Below are positions 55,480-64,000 of a stretch of 64,000 nucleotides of DNA, in pieces. A program made the translations under genes and the position numbers. The DNA lies in the NCBI GenBank assembly GCA_030544215.1, contig JARZZO010000001.1:44113098-44177097 (forward strand), given 5' to 3'. A model generated the notes under the pieces. The model made no database searches. It was not told the origin of the DNA and saw only the letters and a list, made by a program, of their open reading frames with translations. This DNA is from Zantedeschia hybrid cultivar. Lineage: Eukaryota; Streptophyta; Magnoliopsida; Alismatales; Araceae. How positions within the stretch are numbered: the stretch's first letter is position 1; each line of letters opens with the position of its first letter.

Positions 55480-58258
55480 CATATATCAAACTAAACATAT
55501 CGAACTGAACATATAACAAATTTATTATGGCACACTAGCTTATCAAATCAGAGTTTATATTATCAAAATAGCTAATCAAAATTAACAATAATTCTTAATC
55601 AAATAAGTTGACATCAAAATCACTGAGCATAAATGACAAAAGAACAACTTGAGTAGATCATAAGTTAAATCAAATAGATCTAAATAGTAAATTATGTTTC
55701 ATAATTATGTGAGAAACAAATCAAATTCAAACATATCAGATAGACATACATCTAACTACCACATAAGGAGCCGAATAAACAAATAGCAGAGCGTATAGGT
55801 AAGTATGCTAAGAACTTAGTGCATGCATAATTGGGAAGTCTGTTGTTCCACCTCGGATCACTGCAAACAAAACACAATTCTTGAAAATTTTCCATTACCC
55901 ACAGGCAGAACTCATCTATTGACAGTTATGAAATGAGCCCCAATCTCATTAAGATGGCAATGTCCAAACATATATAAAACAAACATGGCACAATTATATT
56001 TTTATAGATTTCATAATGGTCATAGATCTGAAAATTAATTTGACAAAGTGATACTTATATATAAGAGTCAAAATACATATTTTGATATACAACATAATCG
56101 TTTAAAGAGTCAACATGGTCATATAGATGGATAATAAGAGTAAATATGATCAAAATAGGTTGCTGGACAGAAACGATAGTCAAATAATTTTTTTTTAGAA
56201 TTTTCAAAATTACAAACATATTTTTTTGCTATTAAAACTAATTTTCAGAACTGAATAATTAACAAATAGGCTCAATAATATCAAACAGATTCTGAAAATT
56301 ATTAAACTTGAAGAACATATCAAATAGGTCACATTTAACGTGTGTACAAAGTTTCATCAATTGTTGGATTGGTTTGATATGATTTTGGATTCCCACTTCA
56401 ATTCCGAAAATCCTACTTAAATAGAATTTCAGCAAATCAAAACAGAGATCAAATTAAATAAAAAATGAGGTTATAAAATTCTCAAACTTTACATAGAAGT
56501 AAAATATAACATAAAACAGGTCTTCACAAAATTTTGTACAATTTGGACATAAATCAAGCAATATAAAATATTTACAAGTTGAGATTTTGAAACTGTCATG
56601 ACAAATTATATAGTCTGAGAAGAATATTACGAAATAAACATAAAAAAAAACTCAAAAAATTATGAAATATATTTGAAATAAATATAACATGAAAAATAGT
56701 CTTTTATAAAAATATTAGCTCAATTGGACATTGTACGCAAGAGAACAAATATATATAACTCATGTGATCATAATTAGAAATAAAATAGATTGAACGGACA
56801 TATTACTTAAGCTGAGCTAATAATCATAGAATAAACAGTAAAAAGGATCAAAAAAATCTGAAACTTGATGATCATGAAGTATACATATAGATCAAACTTC
56901 TTACTAATTGATTAGTTTTGTAAAGCCTTTAAAAATAATATAATTTTTAATACAAAATATATCATATTTAGAATTATCTACTAATCTCTTGAAAAAAGAT
57001 CGACTCTTGATTCCCCTATGGCTTACCTGCTATCTATCCAAAGTCTATTCCTCTTCTAAACTCTTTTATACATTCTCTAAGTTCTTTCCCACATTTTCTA
57101 ATTCTCCAATAACATAAAACAATAATTAAAATCAATTTCCCAAAAAAATAATAATGAATAAACTATATTATCTCAAGAACACCATATGAACTTACCTTTC
57201 GAAGAGAGTTGCATGAAATAAAGCTTTGAGCACGATCCCAAAGCTCTATTTATGCTTATTTTCATTCCTAATACAACCATTTATACTAGAGTCGAACTCT
57301 TACTCCTTATGACTAATCTACAAGCTGAAGTCACTTTCCACTGCAAATCGGACTCCGTTCAATAATTAGAAACAGCTCTATTCTACAAAGTTTTCTAACT
57401 TTTTATTATTTTTATAATATCACTACTGTTTGATATTTTTACAAAAAGTTATGTCTCTTTGACTGACCAGCTATCCTAAGTACTCAAAACTTAGCAATTT
57501 GGGAGATTTTCTTCCCATCCAAACGTATCTTAATTCCGATTAGTAAATGACTTATTTTCAACATATATTATCCATAAAACTTCTATAATTTGAGTCATTG
57601 TTATAATAAGAATTGACTTATTTAATTTAATTTTTGTATACGAAGTTATACTTAAAATACTAAGACTGTGCCAAATAAATCTATGTACAGAATTCTAGTT
57701 CAAGTAGGATTCTAATTATTACTTTCTACCTATTAATTAGAATCTTAATTATATTCAAGTTTATTATGTTCTACTTCTAATTCAAGTCAAATATGTCATA
57801 CATAACTTTTTAGGTCGTGATTAATTTTAAGTATGTCATCTTTTATTTCATAATTCAAATCCTAATTTAATTAGCACTTGTTCTCTATGGGCAGCCCTTT
57901 CTAAAATTGATCATCGATATTTATTACTTATAAAATATGTGAATTAGTAAAAATAGTCTTCTACAAAGTTATAGATATTTTTATTTTCTTTCCAATGATA
58001 CTAGCCATGCCTTAATCAAAATTTTCTATAGAAAGTTATGATTATTTAATATGTTACTGTCTAATGTATCAACTGAGAATTTGAACTAAATTAGTGGACT
58101 ATTCTTAGTAGTATAATTGGACTAATGGGTTTTCATAATTGAGTTAACTGGACTAAATAAATTTACTTAACCTCACCATCGACTCTTATAATTAATTAAT
58201 TGATCTCATTTAAATTAATTAAATTCATTAATGGGTTGTAAAAGTTCGGAACATAACG
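55480..58258 (-). repeat. LARD 5' LTR, right part
   Basis: Continues the LTR cut at 34294 and aligns with 29300-32110. It ends ACATAAC at about 58257; the last expected A is G. Confidence 0.88.
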
Positions 58259-58767
58259 AAGCACCACCGCTAATGTAGTTGCTAAAATACTTGTCGTGAA
58301 TGTTAGCGACAGGTTTTCAAGAGCCATCACTAATAACTTCGATTATTAGCAAACAACTACAATTAGCTCGTCGCTAGCGATGATTAAATCGTAGCCATCG
58401 CTAATACATAAGTATTCGTGACCGCTAAAACTATAGCCATTGCTAATAACTAAAATATTAGCAGCAATTTACAATTTAATCGTCACTATTAGGTAACTAT
58501 AAGCGATGGTTCTCAAATGAAACCAATGCTAATAATCAATATTAGCGACGGCTTCTATTAGCCATCGTGAATAATATTTTTTTATTTATTGTATATTACA
58601 TAAATAAAAAAATGTCATAATATAAATATTTGTTACTTACGACTATTTTAATAGTCTCTTTTATTTTTTATATATTACCTAAAAACTAATCAACCTCATC
58701 ATATTTTTCCTTGTTCCTCTGGTCCTCATCCCCTGTATCGTCCATCAGGTCATCCATAGGTGCCTGC
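58259..58767 (-). mobile_element. CACTA transposon remainder, subterminal repeats and gene 3' end
   Basis: Dense words such as TATTAGCGACGGCT and CGTCGCTA, in both orientations (58270-58560), are CACTA subterminal repeats. On the minus strand, 58767-58684 reads QQAPMDDLMDDTGDEDQ...YDEVD-stop, which looks like the acidic C-terminus of a CACTA-encoded protein. The next copia element cuts it at 58768. Confidence 0.7.
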
Positions 58768-58981
58768 TGTTACGCTTTAGATCTAGATCTTTTCTTTTTT
58801 CAACTCGGAGTCCGACTGCATAATCTCAAGATAAATTCCATCATAACAAACAGATATGAGAGCTAAACAACTATAAGGCAATTTAAATAAATACTATAAC
58901 TATCAACTAATGTAAAATATTCAAAACATAGTCAATACCAAAATTTATAAATTATAATATCCATCAATTAATATCTAAATT
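58768..58981 (-). repeat. SIRE-like 3' LTR, truncated
   Basis: Starts TGTTACGCTTTAG and aligns with 62124-62335 and with the first 210 bases of the LARD LTRs, then breaks into RT coding sequence. Confidence 0.8.
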
Positions 58982-59804
58982 TTCAATAAGATATCAAGTC
59001 TACTAGCAGTTTGATTTAATAAGGATCCAATCATACTGTAGTAGATCTTTTGATCTATCTTTTTACCTTTTGGATCCATATTTAACCTAGTGAAGGTGCT
59101 TATGGGAGTTTTTAGAGCCTTAGCCTTGTCAAAGCCATATTTTTTCAGCAAGTCTTTAGTGTATTTGACTTGATAGACATGAATTCCTTTCTTCACTTGT
59201 TTGATTTGTAGTCTAAGGAAGTAGCTTAGTTCTCCCATCATACTTATCTTGAATTCTTCCTGCATCAACTCTTCAAAATCCTCGTAGACAGACTCATTAG
59301 TAGCACCAAATATAACCTCATCTATATAAATTTGAACTATTAAAGTACCATGAATATACTGCTATCTACTTTTCCTCTAGTGAACTCATGCTAAATGAGA
59401 AAAGCACTAGGTCTTTCATACCAAGCTCTAGGAACTTCTTTCAGACCTTACAATGCCTTATGTAGTTTGAATAAATGATTATGAAATGTATGATCTTCAA
59501 AACTAGGAGGTTGTTTAACATATACTTCCTCCTTTATCAAACTATTTAAGAATGCGCTTTTAACATCTATTTGGAATAATTTTAAATCTAGTGCAGATGC
59601 ATATGCTAGTAGAATTCTGATTCTGTCAAGTCTAGTAACTTGAGCATAAGTTTCATCATTATCTATGCCTTCCTCTTGGTAGTAGCCTTGAGCCAACAAT
59701 CTGGCTTTATTCATAACTATAACTTCAGACTCATCCATCTTGTTTTGAAATACCCATTTGGGGCATATGACATGATGGTCTGATGATACATACAAGGGAC
59801 GCAA
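58982..59804 (-). pseudogene. pol: SIRE-like reverse transcriptase fragment
   Basis: From right to left: CPKWVFQNKMDESEVIVMNK, EEGIDNDETYAQVTRLDRIR, QIDVKSAFLNSLIKEEVYVK, then IYIDEVIFGATNESVYEDF, GELSYFLRLQIKQVKKGIHV and YYSMIGSLLNQTASRLDIL, where it stops at the LTR junction. The catalytic box is YIDE, not Y-x-D-D, so one catalytic Asp is lost. There are several frame breaks between 59270 and 59450. Confidence 0.88.
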
Positions 59805-60289
59805 CCTTATTTCTCTAGAACTGATTTAGTTTCTCTTACATGACTACGATCCAAGATTCATCTGCAAGCGCTTAATTGACTATCTTTGGGTCAATTTGAG
59901 AAACAAAAGTTATATAATCACAAAGAATAATTTTACTTCTAGTTTTTACTCCATAGAATCTCCAATGATGTTTTCTTTTGGATGATCTTTATGATACTTC
60001 CATTCCTTGGATAGATCTTCATGTGTTTCTTCAATGTGTTGTAGATCTTATAAAGGTAGATCATCATTTTCTTCTAGTTCTAAGCTTATTTTGTCCATCT
60101 TTTTGCTTAATTCTCTTGCATCAACATCATCAAACTTTTCTCTTCCTTTGGAAGATGGATTAGCCTCATCAAATAAAATATGTACAATTTGTTCAACTAA
60201 CAAAATGTTCTTTTATTAAAAATCATGTAACCATGAGGTTAAGAGATATACTATAAGAACAAACCTTCATCTAATTTTGCATTTAGCTT

Positions 60290-61512
60290 ACCAAGGTTAT
60301 CCTTTCCATTGTTGAGGATGAAATATTTACACCCGAATAGTTTCAAATGGTTGACTTTTGGCTTCCTCCCCTTATACAACTCATAAGGAGTATTCTTTAA
60401 GGTTGGTCTGATCTTTGCTATGTTAATAATGTAGCATGCTACGTTGACTACTTTTGCCTAAAAATATTTAGGCATATTGTTTTCTGAAGCATGATTCTGG
60501 CCACGTTTAGCAGCGTCCTATTCTTCCTTTCTACTATACCATTTTGCTGAGGTGTCCTAGGAGTTAAGAAATTATGCAAAATTCCTTGTTCATCACAAAA
60601 TCTAGAGAACTCATCATTCTAAAATTCACCTCTATGATCTGATTTGATTACTACTATACTGAGCATCTGCTCCCTTTGCATAGTTTTGCTGAACTTTTGA
60701 AAAGCTTCAAAGGTATCTGACTTGTTTTCCAAGAATGCCACCAAGGTGAACCCTAAGGCTCACTTTGTTTGTGGAATAGGGCCGGAATAATTGGTATAAA
60801 GGTCCTATTATGATTTGATTGCGGGGATGCCTAATTCCCCCAACTCCCCAAACTCTACCTGGAATGCCTAATTCCCCCAATTTTACCCTTTATTTCACTC
60901 CTTATTCCACTTATTCCTACCAAATCACTTGTAATAGCACAGTGTAATTCTCCTTATTTTAGGTGAAATACCAACAACTTACCAAATCAAAATACCTCTT
61001 ATTTTGGTTTAAGAAATTCCCAAAATCTTATTCTAGTTTAAGCTATTCTGCAAACAAAGTGAACCAAAGTAATCATCAACTATGACAAACCCATAGTTCT
61101 TCCCTTCTAGGCTGGTTGTCTTCATTGGTCAAAATAGATCCATGTGAAACAACTCCAGAGGTTGAGAAGTTGTCACAACTATCTTGGACTGACATGAGGT
61201 CTTTGTCTGCTTCCCTTTGGCACACGTTGTGCAGATGCCTGAAGCTTTTAGCTTCATCTTAGGCAATCCCTTAACTAGGTTATACTTGATCAACTTCTGA
61301 ATCACACCATGACTGGCATGATCCAGCCTTCTATGCCACAGATCTGCTTCTTCAGAGTTGTTGATTGTTAGGCACACATTTTGTTCCTTTAGTTCATTTA
61401 TATGCAGTACATACAAATTCTTATCTCTGTGAGCCTTGAAGGTAATTTCATCATCCTTGATTATGATGCATTCTATTGCTTCAAAGATGACTTTGTGACC
61501 TATGTCATACAA
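60290..61512 (-). pseudogene. int: SIRE-like integrase and pre-integrase region, split by a MITE
   Basis: The pre-integrase frame (61512-61129) has LWHRRLDHASHGVIQKLIKY and CTTCAKGKQTK, then LELFHMDLF-stop. The core continues in pieces: VIVDDYF, interrupted at 61065 by a MITE, resuming TLVAFLENKSDTFEAF, then IKSDHRGEF-stop, HNFLTPRTPQQNG and VERKNRTLLNVA. A later part has NHLKLFGCKYFILNN. It is non-functional. Confidence 0.85.
60757..61065. mobile_element. MITE, 309 bp, PIF/Harbinger (Tourist)-like
   Basis: Terminal inverted repeats of 23 bases match at 20: GGCTCACTTTGTTTGTGGAA(TAG) at the left, and the complement of GGTTCACTTTGTTTGCAGAA(TAG) at the right. The flanks are TAA and AAA, close to a 3-bp target duplication, so Tourist-like is a tentative class. 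It carries no coding sequence and splits the integrase core. Confidence 0.82.
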
Positions 61513-61910
61513 CTGATTGATACTTATCAGGTTGTGCTTCAGCCCATCAACACATAAAACATCCTCTATTAGATCTACTGATTTACTTTCAACAGGACCA
61601 CTACCTATTATTGTTCCTTTTCCATTGTCTCCATGGGTAACTGTCCCTCCATCTGCTCACAAAGTCTTCAATAGGTACCAGTTACTAGTCATATGCCTGG
61701 AGTATTCACTATCTATGTACCATTTGGATGCTCCTAAGCTTCCTTTTAAGATCATGGTTTTAGGTACCCAAAGCCTATTGGGTCCTTTATAGTTATTGGC
61801 TGATGCAAATCCTTAAGGTACTCAAACCCACTTCCTCCATATGCAAGTTTTAGAAGTGTGGTCCAACCTGCAGTAATGTGAGCAACGATCTATATAAGGT
61901 GCCTTTTTAT
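61513..61910 (-). pseudogene. SIRE-like gag zinc knuckle and protease
   Basis: A degenerate zinc knuckle CSHYCRLDHTSKTC followed by RKWV lies near 61905-61850. The protease region has KWYIDSEYSRHMT, where Asp-Ser-Gly has become Asp-Ser-Glu. Then comes GKGTIIGSGPVESKSVDLIE and VDGLKHNLISINQL, leading into the pre-integrase region. Scattered stops are present. Confidence 0.78.
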
Positions 61911-62108
61911 GTGAGCTTGTTGAAGTTGATGCTTTTATGAATCCTAGTAGAGGATAATTTTATGTAGACTTTATTAGCTGAGAGGCTTTAGGAGGTACAT
62001 AACCAAGTCTATATTTTCTATTATTAGCCCTAAATCCTTTTAAAAAAGGGTGTAGAGATGTTTTGCCCCTAGTTAGTTTTTAAAAGAATTTTATAAACTC
62101 TCATAATT

Positions 62109-62120
62109 GCTCTGGTACCA
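62109..62120 (-). other. SIRE-like primer binding site
   Basis: Minus strand TGGTACCAGAGC, one base off the initiator tRNA-Met PBS, three bases from the LTR at 62124. Confidence 0.85.
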
Positions 62121-62123
62121 TAT

Positions 62124-62810
62124 CGTTATGTCTCGAATCGTTTTTTTTTTTTTTTAAACGTAGAGTCAGACTGGGTAATCTAGGAATAAATCCCATCATA
62201 ACAAATAGATATGAGAGCTAAATAACTATAAGGCGATTTAAATAAATGTCATAACTATCAATTAATTCAAAATATTCAAAGTATAGTCAATACCAAAGCT
62301 TACAAATTACAATATCTATCAATTAGTATCTAAATTCTTAGTCTCACCAAATAAAGAAAACTTCATCAATCTCTCATCATTCCCTACTACATCAAACTAC
62401 TAATTTGATAACTAAAAACTCTTCTTAAAATTTAACATGCTTGATTCCCCACCTAGATAGATCTTGAAATGGTTTCTCTTGAAAGATAGTTGGTCAGATT
62501 TATGAGCCCACCACTTAGTAGGCTTCGAACCATCTACATGATAGTAAATTTGTAAATCACATTATACAATTATACCAAATATGATTTTACATAGTTCTAT
62601 ATATAGCTCAAATAAGAACATGATACAAAATATGGTCAAATTTAGAATTTACTAAATCAAATATATTTTTTAATAAACATGATCAGATCGACTAACATAT
62701 AATTTTACATAGTATGATTATATTCATATATGATGTATCAAATTCTACTAACTATGAACAAAACTTATCACATATCGAATTGAACATAGCTCATATCAAA
62801 CTGAGCTTAT
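62124..62810 (-). repeat. SIRE-like 5' LTR, interrupted
   Basis: Begins (C)GTTATGTCTCGAATCG and aligns with the start of the LARD LTRs through at least TAAGAACATGATACAAAA. It is cut at 62811 by another LTR. Confidence 0.85.
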
Positions 62811-63359
62811 TGTAAGATACTCGCGAGACACAACGGAAGAAAGAAATAAACAAGCGATGAGATCGGGACGTGATGTTCTTGCCGTTGGAAATTAAAACAA
62901 TAGAGAGAATGGATTTTTCACCTTTGCAGGGTCAAGAAAGTTCTCCCGATAATTGGAGACAAACGAGTTGAGATCGAGAATCTCCTCAAATAGCAGATGA
63001 TCTACGGGACGGGGTAGCCGCACATGTACACGGCCTCTAGATGTAGCATCCATATGGATCGATGCACAGACGAGATCTCCTTTACATCGTCGGTGTCGCC
63101 TTCCACCGCCGAAGAGAGGAGAGGGAAAGCTAGAGAGTGAGAGAGAGGGGGACGGCCAGGGAAGAAATCCACGTATTCGTTAGGATTTTTCTCTACATTC
63201 CTCTATTATATATATTCACTCAACCTTTTCACAAAAGTTCAGAAAATATATATAAACCTCTATAAATCCAGTCTCATGTAAATCCTTATGTGTGTGACCC
63301 TCTAGGCTCGACTATCAACCTAGTTGTAGGCCCATTAACTTTAAAATGGTTGGGTTCGC
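62811..63359 (-). repeat. Copia-type LTR segment, minus orientation
   Basis: Starts (plus strand) TGTAAGATACTCGCGAGAC next to the SIRE-like LTR. It has a minus-strand TATA-like run near 63215-63205 and a CT-rich leader (63115-63150). It contains GTGTGACCCTCTAGGC, complementary to a segment of the 34295 copia LTR, so it is a related family. It is cut at 63360. Confidence 0.65.
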
Positions 63360-64000
63360 TGTGTCGAGATCCGATCGAAAACGCAGCGGAATAAATTTTT
63401 CGGGATCGGATCCAACCCGTTTTGAACGATTAAAATAATACCGGAGTAAATCATATTTACCTTGCGTGGATTCGAATCCGCGTTCATTTTTCGGTTCCGT
63501 TGGAGCGATGCCGCAAGTCGCGCAGATGCCCGACCTCTAGCGATATCCACGCGGTTCTCCTCGCGATGGATCGTCCTCGCTTCCTCGCTCGATTCGACGT
63601 TCGTGGATCCCGTCTAGCTTCGCGTAATCCGCCGCGACATGCGGATTCAGAATCTTTCATCGGACGGAAGGCGGAGCGGTCGAGAATCGAAGCGGAGCCT
63701 CCAGAGGGCCGGCCTCGTGTCGTGCGTCTGGAAGAGAGGATAGAGATGGAACGACGGCTAGGTTAGGGTTGCTGGCCCCCGACGTAGCGTCCGTTCTTTT
63801 ATAATAACTCTTTTTACGATTTTTCATAAAAATCCAGACTTATCCGAAATCTTGTCGGATTATCTATCGACTTGAAAACCATTTGCGTGTAACCCTCTAG
63901 GCCCAAATATCAGTCCAGTTAATAGCCCATTAAGTCTAGTAACCCTTTACTGACCAACTGAATTAATTAATATACTCATATTCAATTAATCAGCCGAATT
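63360..64000 (-). repeat. Second copia-type LTR segment, minus orientation, runs off the window
   Basis: Starts TGTGTCGAGATCCGATCG and has TATAAAAG on the minus strand near 63804-63797. It repeats the TAACCCTCTAGGCCCA word found in the neighbouring LTR family, so it is probably nested in the 62811 segment. Confidence 0.6.

Larger units (their letters stand above)
28643..58258 (-). mobile_element. LARD-like non-autonomous LTR retrotransposon, minus strand, split by a copia element
   Basis: 3' LTR 28643-32110, interior 32111-33677, 5' LTR 33678-34294 plus 55480-58258. The two LTRs align along their whole length once the 34295-55474 insertion is removed, giving about 3.47 and 3.40 kb. The LTR begins TGTTATG and ends CATAACA. 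The interior is under 1.6 kb and non-coding, with a PBS for initiator tRNA-Met (one mismatch) and a polypurine tract. Large LTRs with a short non-coding interior fit a LARD. LTR homology with the SIRE-like copia element at 58768 suggests that family could supply its enzymes. A clean 5-bp target duplication is not seen. Confidence 0.85.
58768..64000 (-). mobile_element. SIRE/Maximus-like Ty1/copia element, minus strand, decayed and interrupted
   Basis: Truncated 3' LTR (58768-58981), RT, integrase, protease and gag zinc knuckle on the minus strand, PBS, and a 5' LTR from 62124 that is cut at 62811 by other LTRs. RT and integrase motifs match the SIRE/Maximus group. Its LTRs are homologous to those of the LARD. 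The 3' LTR is fused directly to the RT end, so RNase H, the polypurine tract and most of that LTR are deleted. The right end is outside the window. Confidence 0.85.

Overview
This window is nuclear DNA from a flowering plant with a repeat-rich genome; I cannot name the species. I found no host gene, rRNA or canonical tRNA gene. Almost every base belongs to transposable elements nested inside one another, and the boundaries can be read from TG...CA LTR ends, primer binding sites, polypurine tracts and, in two cases, perfect 5-bp target duplications.

Nest A (1-27836) is three Ty3/gypsy elements of the dual-RNase H (Tat/Ogre-like) lineage, one inside another. TE1 (+ strand, 1-17394, left end outside the window) sits in the protease of TE2 (- strand, 17395-22023). 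TE2 in turn appears to sit in or next to the integrase of the older, stop-riddled TE3 (- strand, about 22291-27836). TE1 has gag, protease, a G-patch ORF, RT, RNase H, a second RNase H and integrase. It then has a 7.6-kb 3' region carrying two spliced genes on the opposite strand: a seven-exon plant-mobile-domain (PMD) gene of 704 codons with six phase-0 GT-AG introns and no stop, and a two-exon PMD/DUF7745-like gene with a TATA box and poly(A) signals but one nonsense codon.

The most unusual signal is a family of short inverted repeats in TE1. Sixteen copies of GGCGTC, exactly 10 variable bases, then GACGCG (or close variants) lie upstream of the LTR TATA box, upstream of both antisense genes, and in intron 1 of the PMD gene. 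TE2 carries two more families built to the same plan but with different arms (GGAAGGC/GCCTTCC in its U3, GGACGGC/GCCGTCC in its leader). The placement suggests an element-specific cis-regulatory code, possibly read by the antisense-encoded proteins; that role is inference.

Nest B (28553-58767) is a CACTA DNA transposon split by a non-coding LARD-like retroelement with LTRs of about 3.4 kb and a 1.6-kb interior (28643-58258). One LARD LTR holds a Ty1/copia element (34295-55474, target duplication CATAT), and that element's RT gene holds an Athila-type Ty3/gypsy element (41148-52798, target duplication GCATC). Athila retains a 1,840-codon gag-pol frame with a single stop. Its LTRs carry a tRNA-like pol III A box/B box module.

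Nest C (58768-64000) is a decayed SIRE/Maximus-like copia element whose LTRs are homologous to those of the LARD, so it may be related to the LARD's autonomous partner. Its integrase holds a 309-bp MITE, and its 5' LTR is cut by two further copia-type LTR segments that run off the window.
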